Positions 8,098-16,481 of a DNA stretch of 47,503 nucleotides are shown one piece after another. Every line of letters begins with the position of its first letter. Within the stretch, counting starts at the first letter, position 1. Position numbers and translations under genes: made by a program. The DNA is from an uncultured bacterium. Its GTDB lineage: Bacteria; Cyanobacteriota; Vampirovibrionia; Gastranaerophilales; Gastranaerophilaceae. A model generated the notes under the pieces. That model was not told where the DNA came from and searched no databases. It saw only the letters and a program-made list of their open reading frames with translations. The stretch lies in NCBI GenBank assembly GCA_902774905.1, contig CACYKF010000007.1, forward strand, positions 42,604-90,106. Direction: 5' to 3'.

Positions 8098-10062
8098 CTA
8101 TTCGTTACAACCAAAGGCGATTGTTATGTGTTCTCTTGGGTTGACTGCAGAGATTTTGTAACCTCTCGGATCAACAAGATATGCAAATTCATCCCCTGTA
8201 GTTTGGAATAAGCCCATTGTACCTGATACTGCGGTTCTTGTTACATCAACCGGTGCTTTGACTGTTTCATACAAGCCGTCGCCAAGACTTCTTGCTGCCG
8301 CCCCGAATTGACCTGAAAAACCGTGACCTAATACATAACCGGCATCATTTGTTACATTTTCGGCAGCGTTACCGACATTAGTCAATATACCGCCTGCAGT
8401 TCTGCCTACAATACCTATAAGTGAACCTGTCCATGTAAACGGCATTTGTACTAATCTTGCAACAGGGTTAAGATTTTTCTGTTTATTTACCTGAGCCTGT
8501 AAAATTTGTTTTGGCAATTTAGTTTTGCATTTGCCGTTTGTAATACTTGTAAACGCAAGTTTTAGGGCTCCTTTGTTGCATCCTGACGGTCTGATAACTT
8601 CAACGACCTGACCTGTTACCGTTGAGCCGCAAGGATATTTAACACCATTGATGGTTACATCTTCCAAAGTGTTTGCTCTGAAATACTGACCGACATGAGA
8701 TGATTTTGCATTAACCTGGTCAATCATAGACAATTTTAATGTAGGAATTTTAACTATTTCTTCCTGTTCAAGTAATGCTTTCTTTTCTATCGGACATGCA
8801 GGGCAAATGTTGTTTGCTGTCATCGGGTTCTTGTCATAACCAAGTGCAACTCTTGTATTTTGCATCATTGAAGCAATTTCTGCTCTTGTTGCATCACGAT
8901 TCGGCATAATCATATTTGGATTTGGACTGTCGCTTAAAGCACCGTTTTGAAGCGATTTTGCAACAGGTATTCTTGCCCAATTAGGAACTTTATTCCCATC
9001 AGCATATTTACTTAAAATCTGGTCTGCTTTGCAAGAATCTATATCACAAGTCATACCTTTTGAAATTGAGGTCAGTGCTTCAACTCTTGTAACAGGGTTG
9101 TGAGGCTTGAACGTGTGATTAGGATACCCTCTTAGCAAGTCTTCGTTAACGGCTTTTGCGATAGCAGGATTTGCCCAATTGCTTGTCGAAACATCAGAGA
9201 ATTTTGATGTTGTATGTCCGTCAGGGCACATATTAAACCCTTTAACAAGCATTGTCGCAAATTCGGCACGGGAAATGTTTTTGTTTGGTTTAAACATTCC
9301 GTCAGGATAGCCGACAACAACATTGTTAATCGCTAACTTGTCAATATCACAAGATGCCCAATAACTGTTCGGAACATCAGGAAACATTCCGCCTGTGAAT
9401 GCAGGAGCAGCAGCACCAGTTATATTTTCCTTAATGGTATAAGGGACTAAAGACTTTTTTACTGCATTAATTGAGTTTGCTGATTTGAAATCAATCGGGC
9501 AACCTTTATTTTCGCCCATATTTACACTAACACCATTGTTACATCTCGGTAACTCATTCAAACAAGGCATAGATGCAGCCGCACCTGTGATTTGGCTTTC
9601 AGTTTGAGTTGAAATTGTTGTTCCTGATATTTCAGAACTCAATCTTGATGCAGGACAACCTTTCATTGCGGTTTCAGTTGAAAAAATTGAGTTTGCAGGT
9701 TCTCCTACATAGTTGTTAGTACCGTAAATTGCCTGCGGATAGCCATAAACCTGTTTCATTTGTGAACTGTCAGGCTTTCCAGATTGAGGACACAACGCTG
9801 TTGACGGGACAGCAGGTTTTTCACAACTGATTTCGTCATTACATGGTGTTTTTACAGGACATGCTTTTTTCTTTTTGCAACCGCAATCCGCTTTTGCACG
9901 TTTGCATTTATTACATTGCGGTTTTGCACAGTCAGATGGCCCTGTCACAACAGGCAAAGCCTCATTTTGTGTACACGGGCAGGCAGCCATTGCACTATTC
10001 AAGGAACATGTTGCTATTCCAACAGCAATCGCCGCTGCCGCAGTTAGTTTTTTAATTGACAT
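8098..10062 (-). CDS. Secreted SLH-domain protein with Cys-rich N-terminus
   Basis: 654 residues. I place the start at 10062, where MSIKKLTAAAAIAV begins, because AGGAGG lies 5-8 nt upstream; an in-frame ATG 14 codons earlier has no such site. A Sec signal ends at NSAMA (about residue 26). Next is a Cys/Lys-rich segment (28-90, repeated C-x-x-C and CGCKKKKAC patterns). Three SLH repeats follow at about 226-278, 287-337 and 352-403; they show the FPDVP..YWA, GYPDGMFKPN and [ST]RAE pattern, the third being weakest. The C-terminal 200 residues contain a beta-type domain and a Gly/Ala-rich region with TGQVV and GRTAGGIL. SLH domains tether proteins to cell-wall polymers, or to peptidoglycan in cyanobacteria-type outer membrane proteins. 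A structural envelope role is inferred; the C-terminal domain is not recognised. Confidence 0.8.
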   Translation of the reverse strand: MSIKKLTAAAAIAVGIATCSLNSAMAACPCTQNEALPVVTGPSDCAKPQCNKCKRAKADCGCKKKKACPVKTPCNDEISCEKPAVPSTALCPQSGKPDSSQMKQVYGYPQAIYGTNNYVGEPANSIFSTETAMKGCPASRLSSEISGTTISTQTESQITGAAASMPCLNELPRCNNGVSVNMGENKGCPIDFKSANSINAVKKSLVPYTIKENITGAAAPAFTGGMFPDVPNSYWASCDIDKLAINNVVVGYPDGMFKPNKNISRAEFATMLVKGFNMCPDGHTTSKFSDVSTSNWANPAIAKAVNEDLLRGYPNHTFKPHNPVTRVEALTSISKGMTCDIDSCKADQILSKYADGNKVPNWARIPVAKSLQNGALSDSPNPNMIMPNRDATRAEIASMMQNTRVALGYDKNPMTANNICPACPIEKKALLEQEEIVKIPTLKLSMIDQVNAKSSHVGQYFRANTLEDVTINGVKYPCGSTVTGQVVEVIRPSGCNKGALKLAFTSITNGKCKTKLPKQILQAQVNKQKNLNPVARLVQMPFTWTGSLIGIVGRTAGGILTNVGNAAENVTNDAGYVLGHGFSGQFGAAARSLGDGLYETVKAPVDVTRTAVSGTMGLFQTTGDEFAYLVDPRGYKISAVNPREHITIAFGCNE

Positions 10063-10194
10063 TTTTAACCTCCTTGTGTTGTTCAAGTTTTTGTTTGATA
10101 ACAAAAACCTTTAAAAAACGAACTCATAGAAGATTATTTATATTTGATTGCATTAAAACATTAGCAATTTATACAGTCTGATAGGGTAGTTTGT

Positions 10195-11088
10195 TTAGTA
10201 TCTGCTTTCTAATACTCCGTCGTTTAACAGCCCGATAGCGCCTATCGGAACGGTAACTTTTGTTTTGTCATGAGTAATTTGATATCCGCCATAGACAGGG
10301 ATATTTAGTTCCTGTGCGATTTCATTAAATAGTTTATCAAGTTGCTCTTTGTATTCGTCGATACCTAAAAAGTCACCCAATACTATGGCACAAACATTTT
10401 GCTTAAATTTATCAATATTCAAAAGTTGTCTGAAAGAACGGTCTATTTTATAAACAGGTTCATTCAAATCTTCCGCAAAAAATATAAAATTTTCATCTGG
10501 AATAAAATCTAATCCGCATAACGAACAAACAGTTGCAAGATTTCCGCCCCAAATAATCCCTCTTGCATCACCGCATTTATAAGTTTTTAGTTCAGGCGCA
10601 GTTATAGTAATATTGTTACTTTCGAGTGTATTCCAAAAATTTGAAACCGTAAATTCATCAATTTCATCAGGCTGAAAATCACCTTTTGGCATTGGAGCAG
10701 AAAAAGTTATCAGCCCTGACCTTTTGAAAAACATCAGCGATAGTGCCGTAATATCAGAATATCCACTGAAAATTTTCGGGTTATTACTTATTAGTTCGTA
10801 ATTAATTTTATTAACTAATCTTATTGCACCATACCCGCCTCTTGCGCAAAATATTGCATTTACTTCTTTATCTTCGAAGGCATTGTGTAAATCTTCAAGA
10901 CGGTCATTGTCACTTCCTGCAAGGTATCTTTCAGATTTGAAAATATTTTTTCCTAACTTGATTTTATACCCCAAACTTTCAAAATATTTGACAGAATTTA
11001 GGATTTTATCTTCTTCAACATTTCCTGCCGGCGCAATTATTGCTATTGTATCACCATTTTTGAGTTTATTTGGTTTAATTATGTTCAT
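10195..11088 (-). CDS. LD-carboxypeptidase, peptidase family S66 (LdcA/MccF type)
   Basis: 297 residues, normal length. S66 serine peptidases remove the terminal D-Ala from L,D-linked murein tetrapeptides during peptidoglycan recycling; MccF relatives cleave microcin C. The N-terminal Rossmann-like part begins GDTIAIIAPAGNV, and FCARGGYGAIRLV (80-92) is conserved. The triad is visible: nucleophile S111 in GYSDIT, E206 in FFAED and H273 in YQITHDKTKVTVPIG. There is no signal peptide, which fits cytosolic murein recycling. AAAGGA precedes the ATG. The gene diverges from dnaX across a 43-bp gap holding one symmetric promoter box. LdcA function is more likely than MccF, as no microcin genes are near. 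Confidence 0.85.
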   Translation of the reverse strand: MNIIKPNKLKNGDTIAIIAPAGNVEEDKILNSVKYFESLGYKIKLGKNIFKSERYLAGSDNDRLEDLHNAFEDKEVNAIFCARGGYGAIRLVNKINYELISNNPKIFSGYSDITALSLMFFKRSGLITFSAPMPKGDFQPDEIDEFTVSNFWNTLESNNITITAPELKTYKCGDARGIIWGGNLATVCSLCGLDFIPDENFIFFAEDLNEPVYKIDRSFRQLLNIDKFKQNVCAIVLGDFLGIDEYKEQLDKLFNEIAQELNIPVYGGYQITHDKTKVTVPIGAIGLLNDGVLESRY

Positions 11089-11113
11089 AATCTGTCCTTT
11101 TTAATAAATTCTT

Positions 11114-11125
11114 TGTTATAATAAC
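11114..11125. promoter_or_regulatory. Symmetric bidirectional -10 element between ldcA-like gene and dnaX
   Basis: GTTATAATAAC (11115-11125) is an 11-bp near-perfect palindrome. On the plus strand it is TG-T-TATAAT ending 9 nt before the dnaX ATG; on the minus strand it gives a TTATAAC-type -10 upstream of the S66 gene. One melted region could serve both directions. Confidence 0.5.
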
Positions 11126-11131
11126 ATTATC

Positions 11132-12979
11132 ATGAATAAAAGTTATGTACCTTTATACAGAAAATACAGACCGCAGAAATTGGAAGAAATTGTCGGACAA
11201 TCTCATGTCAAAAAGGCTTTAACTAACGCTATTGAATCCGACAGAATTTCTCATGCGTATCTTTTTACGGGTCCTCGTGGTACAGGTAAAACTTCTACTG
11301 CGCGTATTTTTGCAAAATCTTTAAACTGCGAAAAAGGTCCTACAATTTCGCCTTGTAATGAATGTGAGAATTGTACAAATATAACAAAATCCATACCTAT
11401 AGATGTGATTGAAATTGACGCGGCAAGTAACCGTTCGGTCAGCGATGCCGAAGAAATTATCCAAAATGTAGCGATGGCACCTGTTCATAGCCGCTACAAA
11501 ATCTACATTATAGACGAAGTCCACATGCTCACTCCGACTGCGTTCAATGCTTTGTTAAAGACACTTGAAGAACCGCCCGCGAATGTTATTTTTATTCTTG
11601 CTACAACAGAAGTGCATAAAGTTCTTGATACCATAAAAAGCCGCTGCCAAAGATTTGATTTTAAGCGCATTACAACAGATGATATTTCTAAACATTTAAG
11701 ATTTATTTCTGACAGTGAAAAAATTAATATAACAGATGATGCACTTAATTATATTGCTTCAAATTCTGCAGGCGGAATGAGAGATTCTATCGCATTGTTA
11801 GATCAGTTAAGTGTTCTGAATTCATCAAAAGAAGCAATTGATGTTGATGATATAAACAGACTTTTAGGCAGATTATCTTTTGATGATTTGACAAAATTAT
11901 TTGAATGTGTAATTAAATCCGATTCAAATTCCGCACTCGAAGTTTTGAATAATATTTATAATCAGGGCAATGAACCAAGTCAGATATTATCAAATTTTTT
12001 GGAATATTTAAGAAATGCGTTAATTCTGAAATCTGCTGATTCAAAGTTACTCACGGGAGTTATTCAATTAAATGATGAACAGATTAAAAAATTATCCGGT
12101 TATTTAAACGATATTGAAACACATCAAATTGTGTCATTGATTGACAAATGCAGTTCTTATGTAAAAGAATTGAAATTGACCACAAACCCAAAATTGTGGC
12201 TTGATGTTGCAATTTTGGATATGGCAAATTTAACGGAAAATACAAAACTTGAAGATTTGCAGAACAGATTGCAGCAACTTGAATCAGGGCATATTGTAAA
12301 ACCTGCGCATGTTTATAATACTCCCCCAATGCCTGTAAATAAAATTGCAGAGAAAAAGGAAGAAGCAAAAACTGCGAAACAAGAGCCTGCTGCTCAGGTC
12401 ACTGCCTCTCCTAAAGAGGAACCCGAAATAACTCAACCCGTTAAAAATGCTTCCTCGAAATCAGATAATACGGAATTAAAAAATTTATGGATTAAATTTT
12501 TGGATAATATTCAGACTTTTGCATCAAGAGCAATATTAAAACAGTATGCAAAGCCTGTTAAACTGACACAAGAAGAAGTTATTATTGCAATAAAAAGTGA
12601 CAGTTGGCTAAATCGTTTCAGAGATGAAGCGGACAGAATGGCTCTTTTAGAATCCGCTTCAGTTGCCGTTTTAGGTACAAAGCCTAAAATTGTTTTGCGC
12701 AAACCAAATGCAGATGATGACAAATTGTCAGTAGAAAGTTTACCATCCGAACCTGAACCCGCGACTAAAAAAAAATTAATTCCTGACAAAAATGAACCGA
12801 AAGAAGTTGTAGAAGATGCAATTGAACAGGTTGAGCGAATTGAAATAACAACTTCTGATATAAATACTTCTTCAGATAAAGTTTCACAGAATCATTCTGC
12901 ACAAAGAGAAGATGCCGGTTTTCATTCTGATAATGTAAATATGGTTATTGACCTTTTTGACGGCAAAATTATTGAATAA
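11132..12979 (+). CDS. dnaX: DNA polymerase III subunits gamma and tau
   Basis: 615 residues. DnaX is the ATPase of the clamp-loader and, in its tau form, links polymerases to the helicase. Walker A GPRGTGKT is at 47-54, the zinc module at C66, C75, C78 and C81, Walker B IIDEVHML at about 126-133 with TTEVHKVLDTIKSRCQ after it. The linker (about 400-450) is Lys/Glu/Pro-rich. The extreme C-terminus VNMVIDLFDGKIIE resembles the conserved last peptide of many tau subunits. A run of nine A (12767-12775, codons 546-548) could yield a shortened form by slippage. The mRNA leader is about 2-3 nt with no ribosome binding site. Its stop is immediately adjacent to the typA stop on the other strand (no intergenic base). 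Confidence 0.95.
   Translation: MNKSYVPLYRKYRPQKLEEIVGQSHVKKALTNAIESDRISHAYLFTGPRGTGKTSTARIFAKSLNCEKGPTISPCNECENCTNITKSIPIDVIEIDAASNRSVSDAEEIIQNVAMAPVHSRYKIYIIDEVHMLTPTAFNALLKTLEEPPANVIFILATTEVHKVLDTIKSRCQRFDFKRITTDDISKHLRFISDSEKINITDDALNYIASNSAGGMRDSIALLDQLSVLNSSKEAIDVDDINRLLGRLSFDDLTKLFECVIKSDSNSALEVLNNIYNQGNEPSQILSNFLEYLRNALILKSADSKLLTGVIQLNDEQIKKLSGYLNDIETHQIVSLIDKCSSYVKELKLTTNPKLWLDVAILDMANLTENTKLEDLQNRLQQLESGHIVKPAHVYNTPPMPVNKIAEKKEEAKTAKQEPAAQVTASPKEEPEITQPVKNASSKSDNTELKNLWIKFLDNIQTFASRAILKQYAKPVKLTQEEVIIAIKSDSWLNRFRDEADRMALLESASVAVLGTKPKIVLRKPNADDDKLSVESLPSEPEPATKKKLIPDKNEPKEVVEDAIEQVERIEITTSDINTSSDKVSQNHSAQREDAGFHSDNVNMVIDLFDGKIIE
12767..12775 (+). other. A9 slippage-prone tract in dnaX
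   Basis: Nine consecutive A bases form AAA AAA AAA in frame at codons 546-548. A -1 shift reads ATT AAT TCC TGA and stops after three codons; a +1 shift reads AAT TAA and stops at once. Either would remove the last 64-67 residues including the conserved terminal peptide. Confidence 0.4.
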
Positions 12980-14773
12980 TTAATTATAAATCTTTCTGTT
13001 TAAGTCGGCTTTGCGAAGTCTTATATTTTCAGGTGTAATTTCTACAAGTTCATCATCAGTGATATATTCTAACGCTTCTTCAAGCGATAAAATTCTTGGA
13101 GCCTGCAAAGTAACCATAACATCAGCCGTAGAACTTCTCATGTTTGTTAATTTTTTGGTTTTGCAAATATTTACAACAATATCCTGAGGTCTGTTGCCTT
13201 CACCAATAATCATTCCGCGATAAACTTTTGTTTTAGGAGTTACAAAAAATACCCCTCTGTCCTCAAATTGAGCAAGAGCATAAGGTATTGCCTCTCCCTG
13301 TTCGTGAGCGATTATAGAACCGCATCTTTGACGGCTGATATCTCCTGCATAAGGTCTGTAATGAAGGAAAGTATGATACATTATCCCTTCACCTCTTGTC
13401 ATTCTTATAAACTCATTTCTGAACCCGATTAATCCTCTTGCAGGAATGTGAAAGGTCAAATGAGTTCTGCCTTTTGCGGACTTCATATCTTTCATTTCGC
13501 CTTTACGGTTTGAAAGTCTTTCTATCGCTGAGCCTGCATATTCATCAGGGACATCTACTATTAAATTTTCATAAGGTTCACACTGTTCACCGTTTATAGT
13601 TTTAAATATAACTTCAGGTTTTGATACTGCAAATTCATACCCTTCACGGCGCATAGTTTCAATAAGAATACTCAAATGAAGTTCGCCACGACCTGAAACC
13701 TTAAAACAGTCTGTTGAATCTGTATCTTCAACTCTTAAACTTACATTTTTTTCAAGTTCGGTGTAAAGTCTTTTTCTTAATTGTCTTGAAGTAACAAACT
13801 TACCTTCCTGACCTGCAAACGGACTGTCATTAACAGAAAAATTCATCTGTAAAGTTGGTTCATCAACTTTAATTAAGGGCAAAGCCTGAGGATTTTCGCT
13901 ATCGCATAATGTTTCTCCGATTTGAATATCACTAAAGCCTGCAATTCCGACAATATCTCCCGCTTTTGCTTCCTGAATTTCAATTCTTCCTAAATCGTGG
14001 AAGCCGAATAATTTTGTTATCTTTCCTTTTGATTGAGTTCCGTCAGCCTGAATCCAACAAACAGTATCCTGACTGTGAACAACCCCTTGTGCAATTCTGC
14101 CGATTACTATTCTTCCGACATATTCGTTATAATCTAATGTTGTTGCTCTGAATTGGAACGGTTTTGTTGAATCTCCTTCAGGGGCGGAAATATTTTCTAA
14201 AATGCAATCTAAAAGAGGAACCATGTCTTTTGGTTCGTCTTCAAGTTCTTTTATTGCAAAACCGTTTAAACTGCTTGCAAAAATGAACGGGAAATCTATT
14301 AAATCTGCTCTGTCCGTAAGTTCAGTAAACAAATCAAAAACTTTGTCCAATGCTGTTAACGGTTCAGCGGCAGGTTTATCTATCTTATTTATTACAACAA
14401 TAATTTTCAACCCTAATTCAAGTGCTTTAGATAGTACAAATCTTGTTTGCGGCATTGGACCTTCCGCAGCATCAACGATTAAAAGAGCACCATCAACCAT
14501 ACCCAATACTCGCTCAACTTCACCGCCGAAGTCTGCGTGTCCCGGAGTGTCAACAACATTGATTTTTGTCCCTTTATAATCAATTGCAATGTTTTTGGAA
14601 AGAATTGTTATTCCTCTTTCTCTTTCCAAATCATTTGAATCCAAAACTCGTTCTTCAACATGCTGATTTTCTCTGAAAACTCCTGCCTGTTTTAACAGAC
14701 AATCAACAAGTGTAGTTTTGCCGTGGTCAACATGCGCTATTATTGCTATATTTCTTATATTATTTTCTGTCAT
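12980..14773 (-). CDS. typA: Ribosome-associated GTPase TypA/BipA
   Basis: 597 residues from the preferred start MTENNIRNIAIIAHVDHG, which matches the family N-terminus and has GCGGA about 4 nt upstream; an in-frame ATG at 14785 would add four residues but has no ribosome binding site. TypA is a translational GTPase that binds the 70S ribosome and aids large-subunit assembly and stress growth. G1 AHVDHGKT is at 13-20, the switch region RERGITI follows, G3 is DTPGHADFGGEV and G4 NKIDKP. EF-G-like domains II, III and V follow, then the TypA-specific C-terminal domain (RNEFIRMTRGEG, HYRPYAGDI). A 17-bp palindrome overlaps the predicted transcription start. The gene is convergent with dnaX with zero spacing. 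Confidence 0.95.
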   Translation of the reverse strand: MTENNIRNIAIIAHVDHGKTTLVDCLLKQAGVFRENQHVEERVLDSNDLERERGITILSKNIAIDYKGTKINVVDTPGHADFGGEVERVLGMVDGALLIVDAAEGPMPQTRFVLSKALELGLKIIVVINKIDKPAAEPLTALDKVFDLFTELTDRADLIDFPFIFASSLNGFAIKELEDEPKDMVPLLDCILENISAPEGDSTKPFQFRATTLDYNEYVGRIVIGRIAQGVVHSQDTVCWIQADGTQSKGKITKLFGFHDLGRIEIQEAKAGDIVGIAGFSDIQIGETLCDSENPQALPLIKVDEPTLQMNFSVNDSPFAGQEGKFVTSRQLRKRLYTELEKNVSLRVEDTDSTDCFKVSGRGELHLSILIETMRREGYEFAVSKPEVIFKTINGEQCEPYENLIVDVPDEYAGSAIERLSNRKGEMKDMKSAKGRTHLTFHIPARGLIGFRNEFIRMTRGEGIMYHTFLHYRPYAGDISRQRCGSIIAHEQGEAIPYALAQFEDRGVFFVTPKTKVYRGMIIGEGNRPQDIVVNICKTKKLTNMRSSTADVMVTLQAPRILSLEEALEYITDDELVEITPENIRLRKADLNRKIYN

Positions 14774-14798
14774 AATTTCCGCCATTCATAAATTGTTT

Positions 14799-14815
14799 AG
14801 TGTAAATTTTACACT
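14799..14815. promoter_or_regulatory. 17-bp palindrome at the typA transcription start (candidate operator)
   Basis: AGTGTAAA-T-TTTACACT has perfect 8-bp arms. It spans roughly -4 to +13 of the start predicted from the promoter at 14819-14847, the classic place for a repressor site. As RNA it would be a weak hairpin without a T run, so it is not a good terminator. Confidence 0.45.
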
Positions 14816-14818
14816 TAT

Positions 14819-14847
14819 ATAATAATATGGTAAATTTTTATTTTCAA
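14819..14847 (-). promoter_or_regulatory. typA promoter
   Basis: On the minus strand TTGAAA (14847-14842), a 17-nt spacer and TATTAT (14824-14819) make a good sigma-70-type promoter, 46 nt or more upstream of the chosen typA ATG. Confidence 0.6.
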
Positions 14848-14853
14848 TATATT

Positions 14854-16245
14854 TTATGAATTTGATGTTTTACTGTCGTGATATGCAATAATAGAACAGG
14901 AAAGACAAATTATACCAAACAAAATACCAAATAGCATTGTAGTGTGATAAGACTGTAAAAATGCACTTTGTTCTCCGTTTATTGCAAAGTGATTTCTGAA
15001 ACTTTCAAATAGCGTAATTGTAATTGCAACACCTAATATGTTTCCTAAATTTCTTGATAGAGATAAAATTCCGCTTGCGACCCCGAGTTCATTTGTTTTA
15101 ACACTTGTGATAATAGCATTGTTAGACGGGGATTGGAAAAGTCCGTTACCTATGCCCATGATGACAGATGCCAAAACAATTTGCCACATTTGTGTTTTTA
15201 GTCCGAAAGTCGTAAAAATTAAAAGTGCAACTATATAAACAGACGGACCGATTCTTGTCAAAATTTTGCTCCCATGAAGCCCTGAGTATGCACCGGCAAA
15301 AGGGGCAACAGTTGCAGATGCAACTGAATAAGGCAAAATTAAAAGTCCTGTCGTAAAAGCATCATATTTTAGTATTCCCTGCAAAAATAACGGCAATAAT
15401 ATTGCATTTGTAAACATTGTCATATAAGACATCATCACTGCAATATTTCCAAACGTGAACGGTTTGATTTTAAACATTTTAAAGTTTATCATCGGGTAAG
15501 ATATTTTTTTATCTCTAAAATAGAATAATCCGCCAAATAGCAATGTTAAGATGCCAAGCATAATTATTTGGAGCGATTTCCAACCCCAACTGTGCCCCTG
15601 CGAAATAGCAAGTAAAAGTGACAAAAGTGAAATTCCAAAATATAAAAAGCCTTTATAGTCAAATTTCAGTTCTTTTCGTCTTATATATGACGGCACCATT
15701 TTTAGCGCAAAATAACCGCAAATTAGCGAAACAGGAATTGACGGAACAAATATGGTTCGCCAGCCGAAATAGTTTATCATCAAACCTCCGACTGCAGGTC
15801 CTAACATCCCTCCTATTGCGACAAGTGAACCGTTTATTCCGAGTGCTTTTCCTCTGTTTTTCCCGTGGAATAGTGTTGCAATAACGGCAGGACCGTTTGC
15901 CATCATAATTGATGCACCTAAAGCCTCAATGCATCTTGATATGATTATCAGACCAAAATTTGGAGAAATTGTGCATAATATTGCGCCGAGAGCAAATGTA
16001 AAAAATCCTGTCGCATAAACCTTATTTTTAGGGTAAAGGTCGCCGATTTTGCCAAAGAATGGCAAAAATACAGTCATAACAAGCATATATGCAATAATTA
16101 TCCATTGGACTTGCGTCAGTGTTATATTAAGTCCCTGCGAAATCGGATAGAGTGCAAGTTGGACTGTTGTTGAGTCGAGCATCCCTAAAAAATTTCCCAA
16201 GATAATTATTATACAAATAAACCATTTTACTGAAATGTTTTTCAT
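14854..16245 (-). CDS. MFS transporter, DHA2 (EmrB/QacA) type
   Basis: 463 residues with about 13-14 hydrophobic helices, as in the 14-helix DHA2 drug:H+ antiporters. TM1 carries the DHA2 signature LDSTTVQLALYPI; the loop after TM2 has motif A FGKIGDLYPKNKVY; the Arg/Gly pattern SRCIEALGASIMMANGPA marks TM4, and a Gly-rich motif C-like GINGSLVAIGGMLGPAVGG marks TM5. This points to proton-driven efflux from the inner membrane; the substrate is unknown. TG-T-TAAAAT ends 9 nt before the ATG and there is no ribosome binding site, so the mRNA is nearly leaderless, as for dnaX. No regulator gene adjoins it. It could equally export a metabolite. Confidence 0.85.
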   Translation of the reverse strand: MKNISVKWFICIIIILGNFLGMLDSTTVQLALYPISQGLNITLTQVQWIIIAYMLVMTVFLPFFGKIGDLYPKNKVYATGFFTFALGAILCTISPNFGLIIISRCIEALGASIMMANGPAVIATLFHGKNRGKALGINGSLVAIGGMLGPAVGGLMINYFGWRTIFVPSIPVSLICGYFALKMVPSYIRRKELKFDYKGFLYFGISLLSLLLAISQGHSWGWKSLQIIMLGILTLLFGGLFYFRDKKISYPMINFKMFKIKPFTFGNIAVMMSYMTMFTNAILLPLFLQGILKYDAFTTGLLILPYSVASATVAPFAGAYSGLHGSKILTRIGPSVYIVALLIFTTFGLKTQMWQIVLASVIMGIGNGLFQSPSNNAIITSVKTNELGVASGILSLSRNLGNILGVAITITLFESFRNHFAINGEQSAFLQSYHTTMLFGILFGIICLSCSIIAYHDSKTSNS

Positions 16246-16355
16246 GACAGTAATATTTTAACATAAAAGAAACCGTAAAATGAAGGAGAATCGAGTGTCC
16301 TGAATTGTCACTATCAGTAACTTGTCATAGTAAAAATACAAAAATTTGTAAAAGT

Positions 16356-16384
16356 CTATTCACAATTAACCATTCACTATTCAC
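16356..16384. repeat. Short CTATTCAC-type intergenic repeat
   Basis: CTATTCACAATT (16356-16367) is followed by CACTATTCAC (16375-16384). The same 12-mer recurs at 31065-31076 in another intergenic space. The rest of the 218-bp gap holds the promoter at 16413-16441 and nothing else I recognise. Confidence 0.35.
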
Positions 16385-16412
16385 ATTTGTTTATCACAAA
16401 TTGTTAATTATA

Positions 16413-16441
16413 TTGAATGATTGTCGCTAATGTGTTATAAT
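16413..16441 (+). promoter_or_regulatory. Promoter of the prepilin-S74 operon
   Basis: TTGAAT (16413-16418), a 17-nt spacer and TATAAT (16436-16441), with an extended TG-T directly before the -10. It lies about 40 nt upstream of the first gene's ATG. Confidence 0.7.
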
Positions 16442-16481
16442 ATAATGTATAGTATAAGCATTTTTGGAGTTATTTTTGAGG

